From assembly GCA_000697355.1 (NCBI GenBank), contig JNEN01001228.1, forward strand, positions 124,001 through 188,000: a stretch of DNA of 64,000 nucleotides, read 5' to 3'. Under the pieces are notes generated by a model. It ran no database searches. It was not told where the DNA came from and worked only from the letters and a program-made list of their open reading frames with translations. Position numbers and translations under genes: made by a program. This DNA comes from Syncephalastrum monosporum B8922 (lineage: Eukaryota; Mucoromycota; Mucoromycetes; Mucorales; Syncephalastraceae). Shown piece by piece: positions 37,901 through 50,439 of the stretch (position 1 is its first letter; each line of letters begins with the position of its first letter).

Positions 37901-39988
37901 TCGCCGTCGACAAACCACTTTAATTTAGCATTTGTGCGAATCGGGGCAAATGATCCGAAGCGATGGTTCTTGACCCAGGGGCTTTCAGTCTTGACTTTCT
38001 GAATGCTTTCTACCCACTCGTCAATTTCACGTTTGCTGCCCTTGATCTCAATTTCGCGGAATTGGTTGGACAGCGTCAAGTGATAACTGCCTAGTAAAGT
38101 AGGCTCACTGACGTGAATGGTAAATGTTCTGTCAAGTAGGAGGACGTCAGACGGAGATGGCGCTGCGATATCTTCACAGAAAGCGATGTAACTGGAATAC
38201 AGTCAGGCAAAGGTTATTCATACAGATGATGATGGGTCATTTTATACTCACGAGTCGCGCAAGAGTACCCATTCCTTGCTCCACCGATACGGTTTCCAGA
38301 GATGACACATATTGGGATTGGCGTTTCGCACTCGGTTTTCAAGAAAGCCTTCCTTGCCCTTCCAACCCATGTCGCTGACGATGCTGACCGCAGACACTTC
38401 GAAGAATTCACATATGTCATAGGTAGCTTGCAAGTGAGCCTTGGCTAGCAAGGAGCGCAGGTAACTGGTGAGGGCGAGACGACGTGCCAAGGCAAGTTCC
38501 TTCTTTTCACCGTCCGTGTGGCCCTCTTCCTCTTCATCCTCTCTGTCCAAGCCAATGGTGGTACGTGCTGAGCTGATCAAACTGCGCAGCTGATCAGGAA
38601 AGGGCGGTGGTGCAGGGACATAGTCTGATAGACTGGACTTGAATTTCAGGGTGTAGTGCAATGTGACGAAATCGGCAATGGTGCGACGAATCACCCACTT
38701 GATATCACCGTATTGCAATTCAATGCGAAAGACCCACTGGTTTATGCCGCGTGTGATAAACTCCGAGTCGGTGACGGCTGCCTAAACACAAGCACACGCA
38801 TCATTCTTCTGTCTCGATTCATGATATGTATGCTGCACTACTTACGGTCAACATGGGAAGCAGAATAGGCGGCTAAATACGAGAGGAAAGGGAGTCCTGA
38901 CACTGTGAGTACCTGAACCAACATTGTCATGCGTCGAATGCGTCGACACGTACCAATTTGCGGCCATATTCATCGACAGACAGCGCGATAAAGGCCGGCT
39001 CAAAGGCAGGCGGGTAATAGGGCGCCAGCACAGTAGACGAGGAGGATTCTTCACGCACATCTCCGCCAAAGGGACGATCGCCGGCGGTGCCGTTCGTGTT
39101 CAAGTTGGCCACCATGCGGATTCTCTCGAGAGTCTTGCCCCAACGCTGGCGAGCTGATTTGGTGTCTCCATCGTCTTCCGCCGCCGACGTCTCGCCCGAG
39201 CCGCCTTCTTCGACGACAGTGACAGGTGCAGCGGCAGGAGCCGGAACGGCCACGCGCGCAAAGTGAGGGCGAGGGTGGTTTGGTACAGATGGCGGGATCT
39301 CAATAACTGGCGGAGCCGGCGCAGCAGCAAGAGGCATGTCGTTAGCCTCATCCTGCTGTTCCTGATATGTTCTGCCTTGTTTAGGCGCTGTCTCGAGAAA
39401 GGGATGAGCAAAAAAGTTCTCTTTGTCGTCGTCCTCATTTGCGTCTTCTTGTGTCTCGTGCAGACGGCCCAGCTCTTGGAGCGAAGGCAGCTCGTCGTTC
39501 TCGGGCCGCTGTTCTTCCTGAATACGCTTGCGACGGTAAAAGGAAGACGAGGGCCAGCTGATATGGTGGCTCAAAGGGCGGTTGCTGTCGTTGTTTTCGG
39601 GAGCATGGTGGATAGGTTGGGATGACGACGGGCCGCGTAGGAGTTGGAAGGTGTCTCTGCTCTCCGTGTCTGAGACGGGTTCGTCCTCGTCGTCGTCCTG
39701 TTCATTCAGGTCGGCCGCACCCAAGGCAGACGGGGGCCGTGACCCGAGATCAGACAACCTATTGAACACGCTTCTCCACTGTCCTTTTGGGTCGAAGAAT
39801 AGGCCGCTCTCCCGCGGCTCCTCAGAGGCAGCTGGCCCCGCCCGCGTACTCTCGCCCTCGTGCGGGTGGCGAGCGTGATGTCGCGTCTCCTGTCTGGGAT
39901 GGCCGTTCGGATGGTGCGTGTCCTCCGCCGAAGCCCGGCTTCGCTGGCGAGCAAAGTAGATTGCGTTTTCAGCAATCGGATTCGACAT
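34981..39988 (-). CDS. Phospholipase D, PLD1/Spo14 type (PX-PH-HKD-HKD)
   Basis: Hydrolyses phosphatidylcholine to phosphatidic acid and choline, with roles in vesicle traffic and signalling. The first exon (39988-38954) encodes a 345-residue disordered, charged N-terminus. A 27-nt exon (38872-38846) follows, then the PX domain ([31 protein letters not shown]). A PH-like segment (TFTIHV...[33 protein letters not shown]) comes next. The first catalytic motif spans an intron ([20 protein letters not shown], about 37430-37310). The second is [20 protein letters not shown], also split by an intron (about 35920-35780). The protein ends in the conserved C-terminal region ([37 protein letters not shown]), stop at 34981. 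Both HxKxxxxD motifs are intact, so the enzyme should be active. The total is roughly 1,400 residues over more than ten exons; I did not fix every boundary. Confidence 0.93.
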
Positions 39989-41099
39989 GATGAAAAGAGT
40001 CGAGCAGGTTAGGAACAGGAAGAGGAACGGAAAAACGGTTCCTTAAAGAAAAAGTGTATGGCGACCTGTCTCTGTGCTGCAGCCACACACGCACACACAA
40101 AAAAAGCGCAACACAACAAAGCACAGCACAGCACAGCGCAGCAGCACGAGTCTTTCCTCTATTTGTTGTCTACAGTCTGACACTCACGCAGAAAAAGGGA
40201 AACGTGTGCTCTTCCTGTAATTCTACATTTCTATTCGGTCTTTTGCTGGATTCATGCTGTGTGCATGCGGTATGCCGCACTTGTTGGTCTTTTTATACTT
40301 TATGCAAGCAATCTTATATTGGCACTGAACAATTGATGAGCACCACGTGACCATGACAATGAAAAAAGGCGGGAAGAAGCAGATGATTCATGATAAGCCC
40401 TTTTGAAAGCAAAGAACGCTTCTTCAGTCATACGAGAAAGAAGACGCCGCAAATTCTTCGAGGAAAAAAAGATGCGTTGATCTGACTACGTTGGTATACA
40501 CTCAGAAATTAAAAAAAAAATCTGTGCCATTGCTGTCGGCTTGTGTGTGCTGATTTTAGTCGTGTTACAGGGTCGCACCTTGGAAATAAAAAAATGTCAA
40601 ATACAGTACGATAGTGCCGCCAGCGCCACCACCATGTTTCCTGCACACACGCCAAGCTGCACCTGCCCGTCTGAAAAAGCATCTATGCTTTTGCATCGTA
40701 GCCTGTAAAGTAACGTATGCTATTGCTATGTGTGGCATCGCTGCCTTCAATCCATTTCACGCATATTGTAGCAACATGAGACACTCCATATCATATCATA
40801 CTGGTCGACATACGACGGGAACGAATGGACCAATTGGGTAGCTCAAGTAGGGGTGCAGCCTTTCACAGAAGAAAACTCTAATTTGCATAGCTCATCGCCC
40901 ATCATGAAATAACGAAAGAGCACACATAGACAGAGTACAAGAAAAAGAACACCCACAGACGTGTGCACAGATTTGGCCTTCACGTGCTGAGTCATGGCAA
41001 TTTGCGGGGTCAAGCCCCGCCCCACGTACATCCAATGAAAGAGCCCCCAAATACCACCGCCACTGCTTTTTCTACTCTAAAGAACACTCTTGATCGCTC
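39989..41099. other. Divergent promoter region between PLD and PEX13
   Basis: About 1.1 kb between divergent start codons. It contains short CA-rich repeats near 40080-40140 (ACACGCACACACA, then CACAGCACAGCACAG). No supported gene. Confidence 0.5.
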
Positions 41100-42309
41100 A
41101 TGCCTTCGCCTCCAAAACCGTGGGAGGTGAACAATGCTGCTGGTGGCGCGGCAGCAGCGACACCGGCTACTTCGAGCGTCCTCGACTCAACTTCAGCGAC
41201 AACAACAGCAACCGATTCACCTGCCATTCCCTCTCGTCCATCCGCCATGGGCACCACTTCAGCTCTCGATAGCGCAGGCTCACTTGGTGGCCTAGGTACC
41301 ACTGGCTATGGTAAGCTATTGCTGCACTTAGATCATCCGGAGCTGACAACGAATGATAGGCACTGGCTACGGTGGAACAGGCTACGGAGGCTATAATCGT
41401 TTCGGCAGCGGCTATGGTGGTTATGGCAGCAGCTATGGCAGCGGTTACGGTGGATACGGCGGCGGATACGGAGGTTACGGTGGCCTTGGAGGCTACGGTG
41501 GATACTCCTCTTACAACCGAATGGGATCTTATGGCGGATACTCACCCTATAACCGTTTTGGCGGCGGCATGTATGGCGGGCCGATGGGCGCAGGCGACGA
41601 ATTCAGCTTGACTCAACGCATGGAGGCAGGCACCCGTGCGACCTTTGAAATCATTGAACAGATCGTGGGCGCTTTTGGTGGTTTCGCTCAGATGCTTGAT
41701 TCGACCTACATGGCAACCCATTCCAGTTTTATGGCTATGGTCGGTGTCGCTGACCAGCTTGGCTCCTTGCGCCATTACCTGGGCCAGATCTTGGGCATCT
41801 TCGCCTTGATTCGCTGGATCAAGCGCATCTACTACAAGCTCAGAGGCAAGGAACCGCCACCCGAGCTGCTGAATCCGGATGGCGTGAACCCTGCCGACTT
41901 GACACCCGAGCAACAAGAACAACTTCGGCAGCAGCAGGAGCAGCAGCAGCCTGTTGTGCGCCGCCGCCGCTCGGTCATTTTCTTCTTTGCCATCATCCTC
42001 GGTCTCCCTTACTTGATGTTCAAGTTATTCCGCCGCGCACAAAAGGTGCAGCAGCAGCAAATGCTGACCTGGCAGCAACAGCAACATCAGCAGGCGCCCG
42101 AGCCTGCCACGGCTTTGTATGATTTCCAAGCCGAGGCCCCAATCGAGCTCAGTCTCCGCCGGGGTCAGCCTCTCGAAGTGATCTCCAAGGTGGATCCTGC
42201 CTCGGGCGCTCCCAGTGACTGGTGGCAAGGTCGTTTGCCCAATGGCGCAGTCGGGGTCTTCCCCGCTAACTACGTTCAAATCCACCAGCCTGGAAAAAAG
42301 ATCTTGTAG
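41100..42309 (+). CDS. PEX13: Peroxin 13, peroxisomal import docking protein
   Basis: An integral peroxisomal membrane protein of the docking complex that binds Pex14 and the Pex5/Pex7 receptors. Exons 41100-41310 and 41360-42309 give 386 residues. The N-terminus starts MPSPPKPWEV (the conserved PPKPWE motif of Pex13). A long Tyr/Gly-rich tract of GYGG repeats follows, the type thought to form a hydrogel-like pore phase. Then comes the conserved membrane region (ATFEIIEQIVGAFGGFAQML, SFMAMVGVADQLGSLRHYLG, FALIRWIKRIYYKLRG), a second hydrophobic helix (VIFFFAIILGLPYLMFKLF) and a C-terminal SH3 domain (ALYDFQAEAPIELSLRRGQP to VFPANYVQ). All features are present and intact. The Gly/Tyr tract is encoded across the exon junction and could vary in length between strains. 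Confidence 0.97.
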
Positions 42310-42493
42310 ATAGATATCTATTATACCCCACTAATACTGTTCAAAATAAGATGAAAAAAATAGCCGCACACATCAGTGCATACATCAGTCGTTCTGATGC
42401 TGCCTATACACACTCGTTGATGGATCTTGTTTTCTACAAACCGAGGATGATGGGCCTCGAGGAGGGTTTGTTATTGGTGAGAAATAATACCCA

Positions 42494-44221
42494 TTATTCA
42501 TTGCTATCCGCCGGTGGTACGTTGGATATAAGATTTTCTTTCAGCTCCTCGGCAAGCTGCGGGTTAGCCACCTAGGACACGGAATCCAATAAGTCTACTA
42601 CCAAAAGATGCTGGCGCTGATTTCTTACCCGAAGTGCGCAAACACCGGAGCCCGTGTGGAACTGCACAAATCGTTCTTGCAGGATGTGGAACTCCATGCC
42701 TGGAGCCAACCGTTCGTTCAAAATAAGACGATAGACGGCCTCTGTCCGCATAAGGACCCGCGGCACTTTGGTCTTGTTGTGTATATTGATGCGTACATTG
42801 CCCCGGCCATTTTCCTTCCAAGATTTGTTCTCCATTCTGTACAGGTTGGCCTTGACTTGGTAAACGGTCGTTTCCTCTTCTTCTCCAGTAAACACTACCA
42901 ACAGCGTTAATGGTTTTCTGTAGGGGAGTCTACTTCCACCGCTAAATTTCTTTTACCTTCAGTTGGCGCTGCTAGTTTCTTGGGTTTGATAATGGCTTCC
43001 TCAGGCTCTTCCTTCTCGCCGCTCGTGGAAGCGTCATCATTGCTCAGTGCAGGACTATCTTCTTTCGGTGTGGACGCAGCTGAGGACTTTGAGGGTGAAG
43101 AGAGCGCGTTGGAAGCACTACTACTGGCTGCTGCTAGAGCGAAAGGAGATGCGGCGGACGTAGAGGAGGGTTTACCAAAAGCGCCAAAGGACGATAACTT
43201 TGAGGAGGCAGGGCTAGAGCCTGAGAACGCACCAAAAGGGGACCCGCTGCTCTTGAAGCCGCCAAATACGGGCTATCCGGAAGAGAGGTATGTAGATTAG
43301 CAGCCAAGTTCTTAGCTGGCAATACGAGGCGTACCTTGTTGGAAGCAGTAGATGCAGCGGTAGAAGAAGCACCCCATGCTTTTGTGCCGAATCCTGACGT
43401 CGCACCAAACGTATACTTTTGCTTCTCCTTGTCTTCCTGGGCCGGTGTCGATTCTTTTGCCTCCTGTTCCTCCTCATCTTCTTCTTCTTCTGCGAATTCG
43501 CCCCAGTCGTCCTCGCCGCTTTTGGCGGCGCCACCAAAAGCAGCGAAGGGACTCCTCTTGGCCGGTTCTGCGTCAGTTTTCTCCTTGTCCAGCCCTTGGC
43601 CCACGTCTCGGGTGGGCTCAGACGGATTCCGATGCACGGCGTTATCTGTGGGTTCGGGCGTTTGCGTTTGCCGGGTTGAGTCTATTAGTTGATGGTCGCC
43701 GTCCTCGTCTTGTTGGCTTATTTCGTGTGTCTTCTGGTGGGCTGGGTCCATGCGGGCATCTTCTTCAGACTCGCCATCGGAATGATAGGGAGTGCTCTCC
43801 ATGGAGGATACAGATGCGTCATTAGATTTATCTTGGGTGGTCATATCTTTCAGGTTTCGTCGGATGGTCCCCACCGAGGCCAGGTCTCCCTCATGTTTCC
43901 TACGGACGCATGTGAGTCGATGCAAAAGGGAACAATAAGACCTACGTCTTTTTCGGAGCCGATACTTCTGAGGCAGGCTTCCCCTCCTAGGAGAATGGGG
44001 CAAGACAGGAATAAGCTACAGAGCAGAAGAGAAGGGGCGACAAGAAGTTATGCACATACAGGTTTGGTCGGCTTTCGTTCCGGTTCAGCCGACTGTTCGC
44101 GTCCGCGCTTCTTGGTGGCAAGATCGTCTAAAGATCCAAAATGCGAGTGATTAGGCCGTTGGTTTGCGTGGATATCGCTTGCACTGGATTTTTTCTCCCC
44201 GTTATGTCGCAAGGCCCTCAT
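42494..44221 (-). CDS. Ran-binding protein with FG motifs, Yrb2/RanBP3-like
   Basis: A nuclear Ran-GTP-binding cofactor, probably assisting Crm1-dependent export. The start ATG at 44221 gives MRALRHNGEKKSSAS, then the basic stretch ATKKRGREQ. The middle is acidic and Ser/Pro-rich. It contains FG-type motifs (FGGAAKSGEDDWGEF, FGATSGFGTKAWG, VFGGFKSSGSPFGAF, KLSSFGAFGKPSS). The C-terminal RanBD begins EVFTGEEEETTVYQVKANLY and continues MENKSWKENGRGNVRIN, FVQFHTGSGVCALR, then the last exon VANPQLAEELKENLI with a stop at 42494. Splicing the last intron (GTAAGA...CCTAG) is required to give the ALRVANP motif of this group. About 470 residues in six exons. Yrb2/RanBP3 is favoured over RanBP1 because of the long FG-containing N-terminus, and over Nup50 by overall layout, but those can be hard to tell apart. 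Confidence 0.85.
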
Positions 44222-45210
44222 TCGGAACAACCCCCTCCCCTTGGGCCCTTTTATTCCATTCGCCCTCCACGATTGTATTGATGTTGCCAAGAGAGAGACT
44301 TGGAGGTGGATGGGGTACGGCTCTGATTAGGCCTTAATCCCTCCCCAGCGCTAGCTTCTTCAGCTCGTGCAATTACTCACCGGTGTCTGGTATGATGTCA
44401 CTTGGCGAAGACATAACAAGGACAAGTGAGTCTGATCGAAACCCTCCCACTGGGAAGCAAACACCACAGCGGTAATTGAATTGAGCGACTCACACACACA
44501 CACCCGAATCCTAGATATGGGCATTGCGATGTTAAATTATTGACTGTCGCTATTCTCTGCAGCAAACTGTATACGTCTTGTATTCCTTTCATTGTACGCA
44601 CATGACGACACATCAAATTCAGATACAAGCATCCGTTATCGGCTACCAGTTTTTTTTTTTTTTTTTTTTTCATCGATGAGTGCTTATTTCACAGCCATTA
44701 ATTATACATTTTCTTCTTCTCCTCTGGCTATATACTGATGTGTTTATGCGTATTATCTATGACCATAAGCTCAGTATACAAGTCATACTTCTTCCTTCTG
44801 TAGTATTGCTTCAAACCTATAAAGCTCTCATACGATGAACCTGACAGAGATAGCATATGGGAGCTAGGATATGATCACGTAAAAGTAATAACAAGTACAG
44901 AACGCTTACCGAAAGCCAGTGTCAGTACAGAGTAGCGTCATGGCACCCATCAATGAATTCCTGCTCTCCTGTCTGTCAAGGCTTTCCAGGCATAGTGGGG
45001 CGAAGAGAAGAAGCTGTCGTGCTGTCGTAACAAAACCCAACGTATGTTGTATGTACTGTGTACTGTACCTACCCTCCTACCCTATTTGGAATAAGTCCGC
45101 TTTGACTTTTGGATCGCGTGTGGGCGTGTGTGTGGAGTGCGTGCGTGCGTGAGCGTGATTCTTGTATGGGTCGGGTGGCACTTTCTCCCTGAAAAATACA
45201 TAATTGAACA
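44222..45210. other. Divergent intergenic region
   Basis: About 1 kb between the Yrb2-like and UNC-50 start codons. It has a 20-nt poly(T) at 44651-44670, a short CA repeat near 44495 and a GT-rich run near 45118-45150. No supported gene. Confidence 0.5.
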
Positions 45211-46363
45211 ATGTCATTGCTGCCAACCACCAACACTTACTCGCGTAATTCACCCCCCACATTTGATGGCTCCCGCCGGCGACGGTCCTCCCGGTCCATT
45301 CCGTTGATTATACGACGCTTGTTCCGTTTTCCGCAAATGGACTTTGAGGTACAACCGCATGTTCATCAGACGACCGAATCCCACCTCTGACAGCCTGCTC
45401 TCTATTCCAGTTCGCATTATGGCAGATGGCATACCTCATGATCTCTCCACGGCGAGTGTAAGTCTTTCATTTCTTTACAATAGGCCCGATCGCCCGCTTC
45501 TCTTACTGACCGTCTTGCTCGCCGCTTCCAGGTACAGAAACATTTACTATCATAAGCGTAGGTATCCGCCCGGTTTATCGCCGTCTATCCGTCCTAATAC
45601 ACATATACAGAAACGAAGAACCAATGGGCGCGAGATGATCCAGCTTTCTTGGTGCTGCTTGCGTCGCTTCTGTGCTGTAAGTCTTGCGTGTTAAGTAAGC
45701 CATTATCTGTATTCACAAACTTCGTTCCTCGCTTAGTGTCTGCCGTCGGATGGGGTCTTGCATATGGCTTGGGCTTCGTTGGTATTTTGCGGGCCATGCT
45801 TTTCATGGTGCTCGTTGACTTTTTGCTGGTCGGCTCACTGGTGGCGACTTTTTCATGGTATGTCAAATGAAGGTCAAGCGAAAGAGTGGAACCACACGCG
45901 AACTCATCCTTTTGCGCCTACGCAGGTTTGTGACAAACCGATTCCTGGCCCAAAATGCTATGGCACATGCGGTGGAACAGAAAGTCGAATGGGCATATGC
46001 ATTTGACGTCCATTGCAACTCGTTCTTCCCGCTCTTCCTCATCCTTTATGTCGTCCAGTTCTTTTTCATGCCGCTATTACAACGCACCAACTGGATTTCG
46101 ACCTTTGTTGGCAACACAATGTATCTTTGTGCGATTACATGGTACATCTATGGTACATTTTTGGGCTATAATGGTAAGCACCAATGTCAGAAACGTGCTT
46201 GGTTGATGTTTGTACTAATGCATATATATCATGAACAGCACTACCTTTTTTGGTCCACACTGAACTGTTCTTGTATCCCATTGTGATCTGTGTCGTTCTT
46301 TACGCCGCATCCCTCTTTGGATTCAACATCAGCCAGCATGTGCTTTCGACTTACTTTGGCTGA
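45211..46363 (+). CDS. UNC-50/GMH1 family Golgi membrane protein
   Basis: A multi-pass Golgi membrane protein; yeast Gmh1 works with the Arf-GEFs Gea1/Gea2, and animal UNC-50 is needed for receptor trafficking. Seven exons (45211-45348, 45411-45457, 45532-45557, 45611-45676, 45737-45857, 45926-46173, 46239-46363) join to 256 residues. The joined sequence carries the family signatures RRLFRFPQMDFEFALWQMAY, SPRRVYRNIYYHKQTKNQWA, RDDPAFLVLLASLLC, FVTNRFLAQ, VEWAYAFDVHCNSFFPLF and LGYNALPFLVHTELFLYPI. The start was chosen because upstream codons in this frame give a short basic N-terminus (MSLLPTTNTYSRNSPP) of family-like length. Hydrophobic segments are conserved throughout. Only part of the gene is visible as long frames because two exons are under 50 nt. 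Confidence 0.94.
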
Positions 46364-46859
46364 TCGAAAATTACATCTCCTTCATCTAACATCGCACCAC
46401 GGTCCGTAGCTTGCAGTTCTTGCTCTACGGCTTTACTCTTTTCACTCAAATTTATACGAATGCCCAGCTCCTTGCCTTAGATATCATCACGGATAATGTT
46501 TATAAAAGCCGGTTCTAAAATCTGCGCAGGATCGTGGAAACCACTATACCTATTGTGAACGAGACTATAGAGAATCCAGTGTGTTCAATCCAGAGAGCTA
46601 ACGCGCCCGCATACATAATGCATTGTTCCTAGCTAAATGTATAACCTGAGCGGCCAGTGGTCGGTAGCACCATTGAAAATCCCACCCTTATTAATGCGTG
46701 CCTAGCGCCAAATGTGTATCTAACGCCTACCAGTAAGGATATGTAGATGAAAGTTGTGTCCAGCCTCTTCGATCACAGGTGTGGGGTGAGTCAATGCGCC
46801 ATGGACACGTATTGACGATCGCGTCTCGGCCGCTTATTAGGTGTGCAGAAAAAGTAAAT

Positions 46860-46879
46860 ATTACTTCCCGAGAAGTAAT
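46860..46879. repeat. Perfect 8-bp inverted repeat
   Basis: ATTACTTC and GAAGTAAT flank the loop CCGA. It could be a protein-binding dyad or a weak hairpin. It lies between the UNC-50 gene and PCK1, far from both coding ends, so no role can be assigned. Confidence 0.6.
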
Positions 46880-48589
46880 TGGCAATGAAAACCATGGGCT
46901 AGTGAGAGCAATGATTGATGTAAAAGAATGAAAGGAGCCTTCTCGCAGTTATATTACCTCATGGACACGCAGTAGTTGTAAAGCACTCTGTTGACTATTC
47001 AATAATACAAAGAACAATGACATTGCCCAAATAAAGAAAGCATTATTTTGTTTATGACGCATAGCCAACTCAGATTTAAATTATCACGCCCATGAGACAG
47101 ACTCGACTACTGTCCACATCGTTTAGGCATCCGATTTCTTTTTCTTTCCTCGGCTTAGAGTCAGGGTGCGGAAATGTGGGGTATACGGGCAGTTATGAAT
47201 CGGCGACTTAATATGACTGCGTGAATGGGCGTACCCCGCTGATGCCACTTTTCAGTACAACCAGGATGACTCGTAAGGTTCGATACTATGCTGAAGCTTG
47301 TCCTACAACGATGATGGAAGGCGATCAAGTAATCACTTCATCGGTCACAGAAAGCTATCAGTTATATCGCCGGGAGTGCCCGTTCCCGACAGGTCCTACA
47401 CCATGGTGTGTCACTCCTGGCGCGAGCGACATATCGTCCTTTGCGTTTCATTTGATGAGAAGCTTGCTTCTGGGAGTCCATACTTATCTCCATGACACAG
47501 CTCCTTAGACGTAAAAATAGATCCACAGATCAAAAACAGGCGAACCGAGGATGTGCCCGTGCAGTGCGCATCCGCGGAACCTTACAAAGGAGCGGGGCAA
47601 TTTTGATTTGCGACCCCGTGGATGAGCGTGAGAGACTTACTCAAAAGTTTATGCATCGTACATTATAGTCATCGTGCATGGTGGTTGTGTGTATTATGTA
47701 TTATGTATTGTGTATATCATAGCGTACTTTATACGAAAGGTTACTTGTTTTGTCGAACCCATGATGGAGAAAAGAGTATGAGCGAGTTACATCCTGTATA
47801 ACAAATGAGCCAATCTCACTGGAAGGGACCTCTTTTTCCTTTCCTGTACATGTGCAAGAGTTTTCCTTTGTTGTATGTTTTTCGTAATCCAATGCTACGC
47901 CATTGTAATTTTATTCAAAAGCGAGCAACGTTAACTTCTCTTTCTTTTTCCTCTTGACCCTCTTCATGAGACAGGGAGGATTCCGTCCCGTATCCTGACA
48001 AAGCGTGCAGGGTCCTGAGCATATGATTTTGCCAGTTTCGCACGGGTAGCGGGGTGATCGGAGCCTCATTGGCTCTGATTTTTGTTGAACGGTGCTGGAT
48101 CAAAAAGCCTCATTTGCACGAGCTCCCATTAGCAAGAAGAAAAACTTTTTCAATGACGCAATAGTAGTGTACTCACAGTGCTCCGCTGAAAGGCCGGCCA
48201 AGAAAAGGCGTAAGGTACTAATGAATCGACGGAAGCGCGCAAGTGTATATCCCCGAAAGAAGATGCATTCACATATACACGCATTTATACTCACATTACA
48301 TATCTTTGTGTATGTGAGCATCGAAACGGAGAAACACGGCAAATTATTCTAGGAGATCCTGTGCCTCTGTATATGCTTGCTGTCGGTCGCATTGTTTTCG
48401 AAACATAGCTGGCACACAGAATAAGCATGTCTATAATTCCCATTCTCGCTTCACATGCCAATGAGGTAGGGAAATGTCGGAAGGTGTCTTACCGGCAAGC
48501 CCCGAGGTACGGCGAAAATTGCGGGGATTCGGTGCCCGACGAGCAGCCTCTCCTCGGAACGAGGCATCGTCTTCACGAGCATCATGGCC

Positions 48590-48597
48590 TATATAAA
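48590..48597 (+). promoter_or_regulatory. TATA box of PCK1
   Basis: TATATAAA lies 68 nt upstream of the ATG at 48658, consistent with a tightly regulated gluconeogenic gene. Confidence 0.7.
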
Positions 48598-48657
48598 CCC
48601 GCGTATTTCGTCTTTGGTACCTTGTTATTTCATTCAATTCATACATACACATTCATC

Positions 48658-50439
48658 ATGGTTTCCAGACCCGGATCTCCCTTCAGCCGCCCCGCTAGCT
48701 CGCAATCCCATACCAAGGTCGAGGAAGAGCTGCATGAAGTCGCTGGTATCGACTATGACAAGGTAAAGACGAGGACAGTGCATGGTATATGTCACTCGCG
48801 TGCTTACATTCATTGCTTTCTTTAAGGTCACCATTAAGCGCAACCCCTCGGTCCCCGTTCTTTACGAAGAGGCTCTGACCTACGAGCACGGCACCGTTGT
48901 CTCCTCTGAGGGTGCCCTGTGTGCTTACTCTGGCAAGAAAATGGGCCGCTCTCCCAAGGACAAGCGTATCGTTCGTGAGGAGACTTCGGACAAGGACATC
49001 TGGTGGGGCCCTGTCAACACTCCCCTCGATGAGAAGGTCTTCTTGATCAACCGCGAGCGTGCTATTGACTACCTCAACACCCGCCCTCGTCTGTACGTCT
49101 TCGATGGTTTCGCCGGCTGGGACCCCAAGTACCGCATCAAGGTCCGCGTTGTTGCCTCCCGTGCCTACCATCTGCTTTTCATGCGCAACATGCTGATCCG
49201 CCCTACTGAAGAGGAGCTCGAAAACTTTGGCACTCCCGACTTCACTATCTTCAACGCCGGTGAGTTCCCTGCCAACCGCTACACCACTGGTATGACCTCC
49301 ACCACCTCGGTCTCCGTCAATTTCAAGCGTGCTGAGATGGTCATCCTCGGTACCGAGTACGCTGGTGAGATGAAGAAGGGTGTAAGTATTAAAGGAAACG
49401 GGGGATGTGAATACCAGAGAGTCTCATAAATATGCTTTCTTTGCAGATTTTCACTGTCATGCACTACCTTATGCCCAAGGCCGGTGTCCTGTCCCTCCAC
49501 TCTTCTGCCAACGAGGGTCCTGACGGTGATGTCTCGCTCTTCTTCGGTTTGTCCGGTACCGGCAAGACCACTCTCTCTGCTGATCCCAAGCGCAAGCTTA
49601 TCGGTGACGACGAGCACTGCTGGAGCGATTCTGGTGTCTTCAACATTGAGGGTGGCTGCTACGCCAAGTGCATTGACCTGTCTGCGGAGAAGGAGCCCGA
49701 TATTTTCAACGCCATCAAGTTCGGCTCCGTTCTCGAGAACGTTGTCTTGGATGAGGAGTCTCGCGTTGTTGACTACTCTGATGACTTCTTGACCGAGAAC
49801 ACGCGTGCTTCGTACCCCATCTACCACATTCCCAACGCCAAGCTGCCATGCATGGGTGGCCACCCCTCTAACATCATCCTGCTCACCTGCGACGCTTTTG
49901 GTGTCCTGCCCCCCGTCTCTAAGCTGACTGCCGAACAGGCCATGTACCACTTCATCTCGGGTTACACTACCAAGGTTCCTGGCACTGAAGATGGCATTGT
50001 CGAGCCCCAGGCCACCTTCTCGGCTTGCTTTGGCGCCCCCTTCCTCGTCCTGCATCCTCAGCGCTACGCTTCCATGCTCGCCGAGAAGATGTCGCAGCAC
50101 AAGGCCGACGCCTGGTTGATCAACACTGGCTGGATTGGTGGCAAGGCCGGCGTCGCTAAGCGCTGCCCTCTTAAGTATACTCGTGCTATTCTCGACGCTA
50201 TCCACAACGGCGAGCTGGCCAAGGCCGAGTACGTTGATTACCCCACTTTCAACCTTCAAGTGCCCAAGTCCGTTTCGAATGTCCCTGATGAGCTTTTGGA
50301 TCCCCGCAAGGGCTGGTTGGGCACTCCCGAGGAGTACACCCAGTCGCTTAACAAGGTCGCGTCCATGTTCGTCGAAAACTTCAAGACCTATGAGGATGAA
50401 GCCGCCCCTGAGACCCTTGCCGCGGGCCCGAAGCTGTAA
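48658..50439 (+). CDS. PCK1: ATP-dependent phosphoenolpyruvate carboxykinase
   Basis: Converts oxaloacetate and ATP to phosphoenolpyruvate, CO2 and ADP, the committed step of gluconeogenesis in the cytosol. Exons 48658-48762, 48827-49381 and 49447-50439 give 550 residues. Key motifs: [15 protein letters not shown] (substrate-binding Arg region), [29 protein letters not shown], the P-loop [11 protein letters not shown], metal- and ATP-binding [20 protein letters not shown], and TWLINTGW-like [13 protein letters not shown]. This is the ATP-dependent (EC 4.1.1.49) fungal and plant class, not the GTP-dependent animal class. Codon bias is strong. In fungi this gene is usually glucose-repressed and induced on C2 compounds; that control is inferred, not seen. 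A long minus-strand frame opposite (49279-50259) is a shadow of codon bias. Confidence 0.98.

Larger units (their letters stand above)
46364..48657. other. Intergenic region with PCK1 promoter
   Basis: About 2.3 kb with no supported gene. It includes a perfect small inverted repeat (46860-46879), an imperfect TGTATTA-type repeat near 47690-47715, and the PCK1 TATA element at 48590. Confidence 0.5.

Noticed and set aside
49279..50259. A 326-codon open frame opposite PCK1
   Set aside because: Same cause: codon bias of a highly expressed gene. No recognisable domain.
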